Shown: piece after piece, positions 27,701 through 35,234 of the stretch
Layout of the letters: each line of letters starts with the position of its first letter
Position numbering within the stretch: position 1 is the first letter of the stretch
Notes under the pieces: model-generated
Told to the model about the DNA's origin: nothing
What the model saw: the letters and a program-made list of their open reading frames with translations, nothing else
Database searches by the model: none
Source of the DNA: Streptomyces flavotricini
GTDB taxonomy: Bacteria; Actinomycetota; Actinomycetes; Streptomycetales; Streptomycetaceae
NCBI RefSeq assembly: GCF_020639365.1
Contig: NZ_JAINUL010000001.1
Location: forward strand, 5,095,431 to 5,159,430
DNA: 64,000 bases
Direction of reading: 5' to 3'
Program-made: the position numbers and the translations under genes

Positions 27701-29047
27701 AGCGATCTGGATGCGGCCAACGCCAAGGTCACCCAGACCAAGAAGAAGCGTGACCACCTCATCGGCCAGGTCGTCGACCTCATCGGTGACCTGATCGGCT
27801 ACAACGACGCCCGGGACTGCTTCACCAAGGGCGACGTCATGGCCTGCATCAACACGGCCCTCAACTTCGTCCCCTGGGGCAAGATCGCCAAGGCCATCAA
27901 GGTCGGCATCAAAGCCTTCAAGATCTACAAGGAAGTCAACAAGGCCTACGACGCCGTCCACGCCGCCGAACGAGGAGCAGCCCAAGCCGCCGAGTCCTTC
28001 AGCAAGGCCAAAAAGGCCTTCAAGGAAGCCAAAGACGCCGAAGCCAAGGCAGCCCAGTCAGCATCGGAAAAAGCCGGCAAGGAAACCGCCACCGACAGCG
28101 CCGGCACAGAAAGCAAAGCCGGCAGAGAATCCTCGGACGCCGACGTCAAGGGCGGCGGCGCCGAGGCCAAGGCCGAACCGACCTCGTGCAACAGCTTCCC
28201 TGCAGGCGTCCGCGTTCTGATGGCCGACGGTACGTCGAAGCCCATCGAGGACGTCAAGGACGGCGACGTGGTCATGGCCACCGACCCGCAGACCGGCGAG
28301 AACCGGCCCAAGACGGTCACCACCACCATCACGACACCGGACGACAAGGACTTCACCGACCTCACCCTCACCGACGAGGCGAGCCCCCGCGGCCCGCCGA
28401 CGGAAATCACCTCCACCTATCACCACCCCTATTGGAGTGAGACCCGCCGCCAGTGGGTCGACGCCGGCGAACTCACCCCGAACGAACACCTCCGCCAGCC
28501 CGACGGCACCACCGTCACCGTCACGGCCAAGCGCAACTACCCGTACGCGGTCACCACGCACAACCTCACCGTCGGCGACTTCCACACGTACTATGTGCTG
28601 GCGGGGGCTACGCCGGTCCTGGTTCACAATTGCGGTCCCGTATATTCGGAAATTTCCGATGGGCGCCGAGGTGCGGCCTATGCGGAGGTGTCCCCTCAGA
28701 CTCTGGATGATGCGAGTGCTGGACGCATCGGCAGCGAGCCCGGCAAAAGGAAGCCTGATGGTTTCCGGAGTGGTGTAGGCGATTCTCGGGGCCACTTGAT
28801 CGGCAGGCAGTTCGGCGGCGATGGGCGCGATATGCGAAATATTATCGTGCAGGGTGGAGTGCAGAATAATGGCGCCATCTCGGCGGCAGAGGACGCTATC
28901 GCGGCGCACGTTCGGAGTAGTGGAAATACGATCATGATGAGCGTGACGCCCATCTACGGGGAAGCGAAGTATCGCGCAACGCATGTTCGAATCGAGGCCG
29001 TAGACGACTTCGGCTGGTCGTTTGATCAGCTAATTCCAAATTTCTAG
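21740..29047 (+). CDS. RHS-repeat polymorphic toxin with HINT and nuclease C-terminus, about 2435 aa
   Basis: TTG 21740 is chosen because GGGGGA lies 5 nt upstream; ATG 21725 is the alternative. A signal peptide follows (MVAALAVLISGLGLP). The middle is an RHS/YD shell with many YDxxGR motifs. It closes with the RHS core signature (GAREYDPTTGRFISPDPL ... YAYSNNSP, DPSGL at about 1950). A helical linker leads to a HINT domain from CNSFPAGVRVLMADG (about 2149) to VLVHNC (about 2298). The last about 137 residues are the toxin: RGHLIGRQFGGDGRD, then NIIVQGGVQNN, and SVTPIYG. This fits the DNA/RNA non-specific endonuclease (Endonuclease_NS_2) pattern, with the His of RGHL as catalytic base. The SUKH-like gene starts 9 bp downstream. 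Confidence 0.88.
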   Translation: MSRRSGLFVRVRTRRPRVAMVAALAVLISGLGLPAVEAADKPPKVWVPPKTALPGAKPVKGSNAKSAPPQGKARKKWTPDAKAKSPAGLATVAVGNGASAGGNSGQSAVQAGDLPVWLAPTKGANRSAKLSELATGGNGSGDSALRVEVRDADKTRAAGVGGALVSLTDTAGAASSGRVEVGFDVSAWAKTTGANWGDRARVVRLPECALTTPGAAGCTTRTPVASHRDASGRLVAEVDVPKAPASGTAKSLSGVQSAPAAAPQMLATQSVALAVEPGPSGASGDFTATPLLPSASWQAGANAANFTYGYTVELPSSIAGGAPSVSLGYDSSSVDGRTASTNAQAGQFGEGWEWHPGSISRSYKPCKDAGIKDSGDECWAGDILSLSLAGHAGQIVRDDTSCVYRLQGDDGTKIERLTGQRNSAWKGEGFKVTTTDGTQYYFGSNRLPGGDGTDPEAKSVSTVPVYFNSGADKCLGAETPANGTWQQLGWQWNLDYVVDPHQNLVSYRYEQEDNYYGRGGGQNNGTGTNTLYQRASYPTWIGYGQRLPDQITAKGTATPAVQVTLKNAERCVPGGAVTCDPSQRNKTNAKSWPDTPVDQECAATGQCLNLSPTYFTTKKFTQLYTEVWTGTAWRKVDTYDLSHSFQDPGDGTSPTLWLDSIKRTGSNGKTARDLPPVTFQPLQIANRVDGVVRRPDGTDASAPRYNRPRIQKITTETGGLINVAYKAPECSRLKGTMPSSEDGNTMACMPVKWYLPGQSYPDPVNDWFNKIVVQSVTQQDMVAGQVTTVTDYEYGGGIAWHRNDSEFADPKTRTWDQFRGFATVTTRTGNGNAAEAPRTKSVATYLRGMDGDVLANGTKRSVSVPDTQGGSIKDEDVLSGFVRQNETYDADGGKVISDEVTTPWIGPVTATRAQSGGMPAITARTVNTSKVTGRAKLANGTWRTSERSSTYDTTLATRPLQVDDWSDTSRPDQRLCTTFEYPTGPAGTVAEVASRTLVLSGTCGQTPTAANTVGDTRSFFDGLAYGKVGSAGDGTGTEVLEKYDEAGKPVYRLNSTSTYDVYGRVTSNTNKTRTDAAHTGGAVTKTTYKPATGGLPTQVTHTNPMGWKSVTTLDIGRSLPLKTTDENLRVAERDYDGLGRVVSIWQPGQDRTKNDLPVRKFSYGMNGTNAPSFVLSQALMNDNSYTSSYSIYDGLGRVRQTQASTPSGVSGRMVTDALFDSHGWQVKTSAAYYTDEGAPGAALFLPNGGVNPDSKIPAQTVSVFDGLGRTTASVFQSYGVEQWRSKAEYPGADEVRSIPPKGGFASASITDGTGQTVAVRQYKSNTPTGAYDETTHGYNSQGQELWRKDSANNQWTFSYDLLGRPVKSTDPDSGVSTTVYDDSKNLVTVTDARNKSATTVSDLLGRTIATYEGTAVDPAKQVGAFTYDTLAVGKPATSTRYIGGATGSAYTTEVTGYDSGYRPLGTKVTIPAVEKGLAGTYESKNTYDAYGQLQTTELPAIPNAGLGVETLAYGTDIAGNLTSIDSQIGAVATPYVVDLRYDPYGRAIRTTIGKTAKQVVSTIDYDIATGRPVRSTLDKQTAATASVDAVDYTYDQVGQLTSIGNTQDGATRDLQCFTHDYLGRLTQAWTDTGTQATAPQPSVRGIGSCANAGGPAVDSKGKPSVGGPAPYWQQYEYDKLGNRTKLVKKDVTGNAAKDTTVTQTFGGPANTPSSDPKTGGGTGGPHALMTSTETGPSGTKATSYTYDAAGNTAGITTTAGTKTLTWNDQGKLDKIIGTGESAGTSYLYDTGGNQLIRRDPTSATLNLGTDQITLDTATGKVSNARTYGAPGGLSITRVTTGGTSTLAYQSSDHHGTGGVQFNASDLTQVRRASDPFGNDRGPQPAPGVWAGDKGFVGGTKEKATGFTLLGAREYDPTTGRFISPDPLIDANNPQQWNAYAYSNNSPINASDPSGLMPITCTNDCGSDWEWTETHTSPPKWGDGEPDSSDLDAANAKVTQTKKKRDHLIGQVVDLIGDLIGYNDARDCFTKGDVMACINTALNFVPWGKIAKAIKVGIKAFKIYKEVNKAYDAVHAAERGAAQAAESFSKAKKAFKEAKDAEAKAAQSASEKAGKETATDSAGTESKAGRESSDADVKGGGAEAKAEPTSCNSFPAGVRVLMADGTSKPIEDVKDGDVVMATDPQTGENRPKTVTTTITTPDDKDFTDLTLTDEASPRGPPTEITSTYHHPYWSETRRQWVDAGELTPNEHLRQPDGTTVTVTAKRNYPYAVTTHNLTVGDFHTYYVLAGATPVLVHNCGPVYSEISDGRRGAAYAEVSPQTLDDASAGRIGSEPGKRKPDGFRSGVGDSRGHLIGRQFGGDGRDMRNIIVQGGVQNNGAISAAEDAIAAHVRSSGNTIMMSVTPIYGEAKYRATHVRIEAVDDFGWSFDQLIPNF

Positions 29048-29056
29048 GAACTTGCC

Positions 29057-29605
29057 ATGAGCGCGCTAAGTTCACTGACCCGCTTGTGTCCGCCACCGAT
29101 GACACAAGCGGGATCACCCAGAGGGCTGCCCGGCGAGGCAGGTCTGGTCATCCCGCCAAGCCACACGGCCATGCTTGGACTCTATGGCCCCGGCTGTTTC
29201 AATGATTTCCTCTGGATCTACGAAAATTCGCGCCCTGATGTTTGGCCGAACATTGGAGCGCGTAGTCGAGAATCCTCGGAGATCCTTTCAGGGAAGGAGA
29301 TTCCCGAGATTCGGTCCGTAATGGGGCGACTCGGCGCCGCTCCAGGTGACTTGATCCAGTGGGGGAGTACCGATAACGCGGATTCCCTCTTCTGGATCCC
29401 GGTGGGCCCAAAGGATCACTGGCCGACCCTGATTGTCGAAGCTGGGCAACTAGACTTCATACTGGTCGAAGAACAGTCACCAGCAGTCGTCCTCGGTCTC
29501 CTTCAAGGAACACTTGACTGTCCATTCTTCCCTGTTGAATTCAGGGATTCCGCTCCTCTTTTTGAGAGGTGGTCGGGCGGTCAGGTGGGTGACGATGGCG
29601 ATTAG
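29057..29605 (+). CDS. SUKH/SMI1-KNR4-like immunity protein, 182 aa
   Basis: It starts 9 bp after the RHS toxin stop with AGGAA 6-7 nt before ATG 29057, so it is co-transcribed with the toxin. The pattern LVIPPSHTAMLGLYGPGCFNDFLWIYE, with a Gly-x-Gly turn after a short helix, is that of SUKH-superfamily immunity proteins, which commonly neutralise nuclease toxins with HINT/RHS carriers. It would bind the endonuclease domain in the cytoplasm. Base composition is less GC-rich than the RHS shell, as in the toxin tip, consistent with exchange of tip and immunity as a cassette. Confidence 0.72.
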   Translation: MSALSSLTRLCPPPMTQAGSPRGLPGEAGLVIPPSHTAMLGLYGPGCFNDFLWIYENSRPDVWPNIGARSRESSEILSGKEIPEIRSVMGRLGAAPGDLIQWGSTDNADSLFWIPVGPKDHWPTLIVEAGQLDFILVEEQSPAVVLGLLQGTLDCPFFPVEFRDSAPLFERWSGGQVGDDGD

Positions 29606-29692
29606 GGTTCCTAGCGCATCGAATTCCCTAGTGGGAGTATGTGAGCGTGGCTAAGGTGAACTGATCTTCCTTGCCATGAACAGGAAAACCGC

Positions 29693-29726
29693 GAGGCCCC
29701 CACAGGAGAGTTTCTGTGGGGGCCTC
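29693..29726 (+). terminator. 13-bp stem terminator after RHS/immunity pair
   Basis: GAGGCCCCCACAG pairs with CTGTGGGGGCCTC around an 8-nt loop. It follows the SUKH-like gene by about 90 bp and can also serve the minus-strand integrase fragment that ends at 29760. Confidence 0.8.
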
Positions 29727-29759
29727 AGCAACTATTTGACGGCAACGGTGACGGCAACG

Positions 29760-30245
29760 TCAGCGGACGACAGGTGCGACGGGCGGGTCGTCGGGGCCGT
29801 GGTCGGCTGGGCAGAGGGCGTCGTCTAGGGCGTCGATGGCTCGGCGTTGCAGGTGGAGTCTCACGTGGGCGTAGACGCCGGCGGTGACGCCGATGTGGGC
29901 ATGGCCGAGGAGCTCTTTGATGACGACGAGGTCGACTCCTTGCTCCAGGAGCAGGGTGGCGGTCGAGTGTCGTAGGTCGTGGAAGCGGATTCGGCGGAGC
30001 CTCGCGTGGTCGAGGAGGCTGCGGAAGCGGCGGGTGAGGTTGGCCGGGTCGAGAGGGCCGCCCGCCGGGGTGGTGAAGACGAGAGCGTTGTCCTTCCAGC
30101 CCGCCCGGGCCTCTTTGCGTTCCACTTCCTGTCGTTCCTGGTGACTCTTCAGTGAGTGGACGCATTCAGTGGGGAGTGCGATGCGTCGTTCGGATGCGCG
30201 GGTCTTGGTGGGGAGGGCGGTCAGGCCGCCGGTGTGGGTGCGCTG
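29760..30245 (-). pseudogene. Tyrosine integrase, C-terminal catalytic part only
   Basis: The frame carries the C-terminal active-site signatures of phage/ICE-type integrases: HDLRHSTATLL (H and R), ELLGHAHIGVT (H) and VYAHVR (nucleophile Tyr). The N-terminal arm- and core-binding domains are missing. The homologous frame breaks at about 30245, precisely where the oppositely oriented recombinase fragment begins. It is presumed inactive. It may mark the int/att end of a lost integrative element. Confidence 0.8.
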
Positions 30246-30249
30246 GAGT

Positions 30250-31005
30250 GAGCGGCGGATGCCACCAGTGCCGGCGCCAGGCTCGGGGATCGTCAACGCG
30301 CGTGCGGTGCTCCCGGAGGCGATCGCGAAGGGCGGGTCGGGACGCGCGGTGTACTGGCCGGTCTCGCTCCTGCGGGATCTGCGGGATTCCATGGAGTTTG
30401 ACCGGCAGGAGGCGCTGGAGTACGGGCGCTCGCGCGGCTCCTACATCCCGACGCGGCGCTCGCTCCTGGTCGAGGATCCGGCACGGCCGCGGGTGCGAAT
30501 GGGGGGCCGGTGGATCCCGGTGTCCCGCCTGGACGCGGCGGAGCGGCGCCGGCTGCTGGTGGCTACCCCGGGTGGCGGGTGGGAGCCGGCGATGGTGTGG
30601 CTGAACCAGTGGGGTCTGCCGATGTCGGCGTCGGGGTGGAAGCAGGTATTCGCCGACGCCAACGTTCGCTGTGCCGCGCGCGGGGTGGATCTGCGGGCGA
30701 CGCCGCACATGCTGCGCCACTCCTACGCGGTGATCACGCTGGAGCTGCTTTGGCGGGGGCACCTGCAGGCACTGGGCGAGATGAACGAGCGGCAGCGGCT
30801 GACCTACCAGCGGGTCTTCGGGGATCCGCTGAACTGGGTTCGTATCCGGCTCGGTCACCGGTCGGCGTCGACGACGGCGATCTACCTGCACACCTTGCAG
30901 GAGCTGGAGATGCGGACCCGGCTGGAACTGGTTCCCGAGGGTGCGTGGGAGGCGCCCGGGTTCAGCGAGGAGGGCTGGCGAGAGCAGCCGGGGGTGGCGG
31001 CGTGA
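30250..31005 (+). pseudogene. tnpA-like tyrosine recombinase, N-terminally truncated
   Basis: From about 30290 the frame reads AKGGSGRAVYWPVSLL, later ATPHMLRHSYAV (H and R of the catalytic set) and IRLGHRSASTTAIYLHTLQEL (H and nucleophile Tyr), to a TGA at 31003-31005. The N-terminal half is absent, the frame being joined at about 30245-30255 to the inverted integrase fragment. It lies 18 bp before the next recombinase gene. Confidence 0.75.
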
Positions 31006-31023
31006 GCCGGGCAGGCCGCGGGC

Positions 31024-32757
31024 ATGCGGCGACGGTGCCAGCCGGACCTGGTGCACTTCGTGGGCGAGGACGGCCGATCGCGGACCTTCCGCTTCGACGA
31101 GCTGCCGCTGCCGGGGCTGCACCTCGATCTCGCCCATGCTCTCGGAGCAAGGGTCGGGCCCGGCGGCGGCCGCCGTACGCAGCGAGCGGCCACGATCCAC
31201 TGGCAGTCGATCAAGCGATTCGTGACCCTGCTGGCAACACTGCCCGTGCCGCCCGTGCGGGTGGAGGACTTTCGGGTGCGCCACCTGGAGCGGTACCTGA
31301 TGCTCCGGCGCGAGACCTGCGGGGAGAAGTCCGCGCGCCGGAGCCTGCAGGATCTGCTGCTTCTCCTGCGGGCCGTACCCGGCCAGGACCGGCTGGACCG
31401 CAAGGTCATGGGCTACTTGGTCCGGCGGGGGCACGGCGTCGATGTCCAGCAGTCCTCCCGGCAGGGGTACTCCGACCGGGAGCTGGCCGCCATCATGGCC
31501 GCCGCACGCTCCGACGTGGTGGCCATCCGGGACCGCCTCACCGTCGGCGAGGCCTTGCTGGCCCAGTACCTATCGGACCCGGGGTCGCTGTCCGACGATG
31601 AGCTGGACCAGGGGGCGCGGCTGGCGGCCATGGCCCGCACAGGGCAGGTCCAGGTGGATTACAGAGGGCTGCCACTCGGCGAATTCGCCGCCGCCCGGCA
31701 TGCGCAGGCGCGGCAGTTGTTCGTGCTGGATGGCGATCTTGCACCGTTGATGATCTATGCGACCGGGCTGACCGGGCGGAATCCCGAGACGCTCAAGGAG
31801 CTGCCTGCCGAGCACCGGCTGCTGGAAGGGCGGGCGGTGGTGGTCACGTTGACCAAGCGGCGGCGGGGCAAGGCCAACGCGCGGACCTCCGTGCACTGGA
31901 GCGTCGAGGCGGATCCGGCCCGGGAGCTGAGGGCGTTGGGAAGCTACTACCTGCTGTTGCACCGGATGATGGCCCGCAGCCGGGCCTTTTCGGAGACGGC
32001 GGGGGTGTGGTCTATCTGGGCGGGCAACGGCAAAGGGGTGCGCGCCTATGCTCCGGCGGCCGGGCATTGCGGGCCGTTCGACGCCGAGCTGACCCGCAAG
32101 CTACACCTGGGCGCCTGGGGTCGGCGGCACGGGCTGGTCGGCGATGACGGTCGGCCTCTGCAGGTGATGCTGACCCGGATCAAGCGGACCGTAGAGGTGC
32201 GAACGGCCAAGAGCGTGGGCGGGCACCTGCCCTCCGTCCGGGTCACGAACACGGCCGACACCTCCTTCGCGCACTACCTGCGCGCAGACCCGTTCGTCAC
32301 CGAATGGGCGGCCGACGTCCTCACCGAGGCGATCACCGACGCCGAGCACCATGCCCGCGAGACCGTGATCCGCCTCGGCGGCGCCGACGCGGCCGACGTC
32401 CCGACCCAGATCCGCAGCCGCGCCAGCGACGGTGTACTGGACACGCTCGCGAGTGCGTGCGTGGACATCGACAACGGGCCTTCCGGCGGCCGGTGCCGGG
32501 AGTCATTCCTGACGTGCTTCACCTGCCCGAACGCCCTCGTGCTGGAGCGCCACCTGCCGGCCCTGCTCGCGCTCGCCGACACCCTCCAGGCCGACCTCCA
32601 GCACCGTGACGCCGCAGAGTGGGCCGACCGGCATGGTGCCACCTGGCAGGTCCTGACCCGCGACATCCTGCCCCGCTTCAGCCCAGCCCAGCGCGCCACC
32701 GCGGCTGCGGTGCGGCCGGTGCTGCCCCTGAGCCTGATCGACGGCCCGAAGGAATAG
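31024..32757 (+). CDS. Tyrosine recombinase-like protein of the trio (second gene), 577 aa
   Basis: The middle gene of the module. An N-terminal SAM-like segment (IHWQSIKRFVTLLATLP) precedes a diverged catalytic domain with ATGLTGRNPETLKEL (catalytic Arg position) and RIKRTVEVRTAKSVGG. The usual HxxR and LGH motifs are not recognisable, so catalysis may be lost or altered. Near the C-terminus CRESFLTCFTCPNALVLERHLP carries a Cys cluster also typical of these trio recombinases. The start ATG 31024 has only a weak ribosome-binding site, and translation may be coupled to the preceding gene. Confidence 0.72.
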   Translation: MRRRCQPDLVHFVGEDGRSRTFRFDELPLPGLHLDLAHALGARVGPGGGRRTQRAATIHWQSIKRFVTLLATLPVPPVRVEDFRVRHLERYLMLRRETCGEKSARRSLQDLLLLLRAVPGQDRLDRKVMGYLVRRGHGVDVQQSSRQGYSDRELAAIMAAARSDVVAIRDRLTVGEALLAQYLSDPGSLSDDELDQGARLAAMARTGQVQVDYRGLPLGEFAAARHAQARQLFVLDGDLAPLMIYATGLTGRNPETLKELPAEHRLLEGRAVVVTLTKRRRGKANARTSVHWSVEADPARELRALGSYYLLLHRMMARSRAFSETAGVWSIWAGNGKGVRAYAPAAGHCGPFDAELTRKLHLGAWGRRHGLVGDDGRPLQVMLTRIKRTVEVRTAKSVGGHLPSVRVTNTADTSFAHYLRADPFVTEWAADVLTEAITDAEHHARETVIRLGGADAADVPTQIRSRASDGVLDTLASACVDIDNGPSGGRCRESFLTCFTCPNALVLERHLPALLALADTLQADLQHRDAAEWADRHGATWQVLTRDILPRFSPAQRATAAAVRPVLPLSLIDGPKE

Positions 32758-32759
32758 CC

Positions 32760-34841
32760 ATGACCCACCCCGCCACTGAGCCGGTCCCCGAGGCCGGACC
32801 TGTGCCCGGTGATGCCCTGGTCCTGACCGGGCGGCCGCTGCGCCCGGAAGCCCGGCTGGAGCAGACGTCCCGCTTCGCCGACGGCATCTGGGTCCTGGAC
32901 CCGGCCTGGCTGCGAGCCGACCGCAAGCCGATGACCCTGAACTTCACCGGCCTCCCGCAGCCGTTGGCAGTCACCGCCAAGCACCTGTGCCACGCCCTGC
33001 TCACCGAAGATCTACCGGCCGGCGAGCCGCCCCTCAGCATCGACAGCATCCGCACCTACTTCTCTTGCCTTCACGCGTTCCTGATGTGGGTCCACGCCCG
33101 AGGCCGCCCCCTCGCCGAGCTCAACGGAGACGACCTGGACGCCTACCACCACCATGTCGTGGGACTGCGGCTGTGCCCGAGCTCCACCCGGCGCTACCGC
33201 CGCGCGGTCCGGATGCTGTGGGCCTACCGCACCCGCCTTCCCCACCACCTGACCGAGGATCCGGTCCGCCGCCCCGTGTGGCAGGCCTTGGCCCGCGCCC
33301 ACTCCAGCCACGCGGCAGAAAACCGCACCGACCGGATCTCCGAACCGGTCCTGGGACCATTGCTGATCTGGGCCATGCGCTGGGTCGAGGACTTTTCCGA
33401 CGATGTCCTCCAAGCCCGCGACGAACGCGACCGGATCGACGCCCGGTCCCCCGCAGGCCCGGACCCGCTCACCGCGCTCGACGGGCTGCTGGCCGACTAC
33501 CGGCGCCGGGGACAGCCGCTACCGGCAGCCCCGCCACGGTTGGGCACCGGCAGCAAGGACCCCGTGCCGAGTACGGCGTTCCTCGCGCGGCTGCTCGGCT
33601 ACCCCGAGGACCGGATGAAGAAGGGCCAGGCCCGCCGAGTCATCGCAGGAGCCGCCCGCGAGCTCGGCGTCGACACAGACTGCTACCTCAGCCAACCAGC
33701 CCGGGGTCTGCTCGACGGCCGGCCCTGGGCGGACGGGATCTCGTACTACGAGACCGGGAAGCTGGAGAAACTGCTGCACATCGCCTGCTGGATCGTCATC
33801 GCCTACCTCTCTGGTATGCGCGACAGCGAGATCAAACACCTCAAGCGCGGCTGCCTGATCCTCCAGCGCACCCCGGACGGGACCGTCTACCGCCACCGCC
33901 TGCACAGCCTCGCCTTCAAGGGTGAAAACGCCCACGGTGTGCCCGCCGCTTGGATCGTCACCGCCCCGGTCGCCCGCGCCATCGCCGTGCTCGAGCGCCT
34001 TCAGCCCGACAATCAGCCCTACCTGTTTACGTTCCTGCCCAGCTCCCACCACCACCGCCAGTCGCCGACGCCCGGTGCCGTCTTCGACAGCAACACCACC
34101 AACACCGGCATCACCGCCCTCATCGGCTGGATCAACGCCTACTGCGCCCGACACTCACGCCCGGACGGCATCCCCACCACGCAGGGCCGTCTGCCGCACC
34201 TGACCACACGGCAGTTCCGCCGCACCCTTGCCTGGTTTATCGCCCGCCACCCCGGCGGCACCATCGCCGGCGCCCTGCAGTACCGCCACCAGCGCATCCA
34301 GATGTTCGAGGGCTACGCCGGCACCAGCACCTCCGGCTTCCGCGACGAGGTCGAAGCCGAGGAAGCCCTCACCCGCGGCCAGGTACTCGCCGACATGGCC
34401 GCCGACCCCGACCGTCCCCGGCTGACAGGACCTGCGGGCGTTGAGGCCGAGGCCCGCCTCACCGCCCTCGCCCAGTACGCCGTCTTCGACGGCAAGGTCG
34501 TCACCGACGAAGCCCGCCTGCGCCGCATCATCGCCCGCCACGACCCCCACCTCTACCCCGGCCGCTTCCTCACCTGCGTCTACAACCCCGACCGCGCCCT
34601 CTGCCGCCCCGCCACGACCTCGCCCGACATCCCGGCCATGGCCGACTGCCAGCCACTGGCCTGCCGCAACACCGCGCTGACGCCCGACAACCACCGCGCC
34701 GTCACCGAGCACATGGCAGAACTGACGGCATCCCTCGCCGACGGCGACCGCCTCGCCCCCTACCTTCGCCACCGGCTCACCGAGCAGCACACCGCCACCG
34801 AAGCGTTCCTCACCCGCCACACCCCGGAGACCAGCCCGTGA
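32760..34841 (+). CDS. Tyrosine recombinase of the trio (third gene), 693 aa
   Basis: It starts 2 bp after the previous stop, so is translationally coupled. Catalytic elements: YLSGMRDSEIKHL (Arg I), a KGENAHG turn, QFRRTLAWFIARHP (Arg II region) and QYRHQRIQMFEGYAG (H...Y). These fit TnpB-like recombinases of Tn554-type units, which are about 630-700 residues. A C-terminal segment with CVYNPDRALC and DCQPLACRN may bind metal. It should act with its neighbours in site-specific transposition. Confidence 0.8.
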   Translation: MTHPATEPVPEAGPVPGDALVLTGRPLRPEARLEQTSRFADGIWVLDPAWLRADRKPMTLNFTGLPQPLAVTAKHLCHALLTEDLPAGEPPLSIDSIRTYFSCLHAFLMWVHARGRPLAELNGDDLDAYHHHVVGLRLCPSSTRRYRRAVRMLWAYRTRLPHHLTEDPVRRPVWQALARAHSSHAAENRTDRISEPVLGPLLIWAMRWVEDFSDDVLQARDERDRIDARSPAGPDPLTALDGLLADYRRRGQPLPAAPPRLGTGSKDPVPSTAFLARLLGYPEDRMKKGQARRVIAGAARELGVDTDCYLSQPARGLLDGRPWADGISYYETGKLEKLLHIACWIVIAYLSGMRDSEIKHLKRGCLILQRTPDGTVYRHRLHSLAFKGENAHGVPAAWIVTAPVARAIAVLERLQPDNQPYLFTFLPSSHHHRQSPTPGAVFDSNTTNTGITALIGWINAYCARHSRPDGIPTTQGRLPHLTTRQFRRTLAWFIARHPGGTIAGALQYRHQRIQMFEGYAGTSTSGFRDEVEAEEALTRGQVLADMAADPDRPRLTGPAGVEAEARLTALAQYAVFDGKVVTDEARLRRIIARHDPHLYPGRFLTCVYNPDRALCRPATTSPDIPAMADCQPLACRNTALTPDNHRAVTEHMAELTASLADGDRLAPYLRHRLTEQHTATEAFLTRHTPETSP

Positions 34842-35221
34842 AACGCCCGCTGCCAGATACCGAGACCGTCAAGGCGGCCATCGACACCGTCCTCGAACAG
34901 GCCCTCGCGGCAGGACGCCGCCCGACCGTCACCGCAGTCGAGCGGCACCTCGGCATCCCGCACGCGACCTTCCACCGCCACTACCGCGACCTGGTAGAGG
35001 AACACTTCCTGCCCCGCGTCCCAGCCCCCACACAACCGGCCCCAGCCGAAACGATCAGCGGCCGCACGGAGGAGAACCTGAGCCGACTACGGCGGGAGAA
35101 CACCGACCTGCGCCGCACCCTGGCCCTGTACGAGGCGGCCATCCGCCAGCTCGCCCTCGAAAACGACGCCCTCAGGCGGCAGGGCACGCTCATCGTGCTG
35201 CCCACCGGCCGGCACCCATAG
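34838..35221 (+). CDS. TnpC-like / DUF6262 coiled-coil protein, 127 aa
   Basis: The start overlaps the stop of the third recombinase (ATGA). Length and place match TnpC of Tn554 (about 125 aa). An N-terminal helix-turn-helix-like region (PTVTAVERHLGIPHATFHRHY) precedes a leucine-zipper-like coiled coil (LSRLRRENTDLRRTLALYE). In Tn554 TnpC influences the orientation and frequency of insertion; the same role is inferred here. Confidence 0.72.
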   Translation: MKRPLPDTETVKAAIDTVLEQALAAGRRPTVTAVERHLGIPHATFHRHYRDLVEEHFLPRVPAPTQPAPAETISGRTEENLSRLRRENTDLRRTLALYEAAIRQLALENDALRRQGTLIVLPTGRHP

Positions 35222-35234
35222 AGGAGGGTGATCC

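Larger units (their letters stand above)
30245..35225 (+). mobile_element. Tn554-like recombinase module, left part lost
   Basis: Three consecutive tyrosine-recombinase genes are followed by a small coiled-coil gene overlapping by 4 bp. This is the tnpA-tnpB-tnpC logic of Tn554-type site-specific transposons (or a recombinase-in-trio arrangement). The first gene has no N-terminus, so the unit is incomplete. No cargo resistance gene lies to its right; the next gene (35235) is convergent. The ends are not defined. Confidence 0.65.

Noticed and set aside
30169..30250. Start of the rightward recombinase at ATG 30180 or nearby
   Set aside because: This stretch is the antisense of the leftward integrase, so any start there belongs to a chimera created by the junction, not to the native recombinase.
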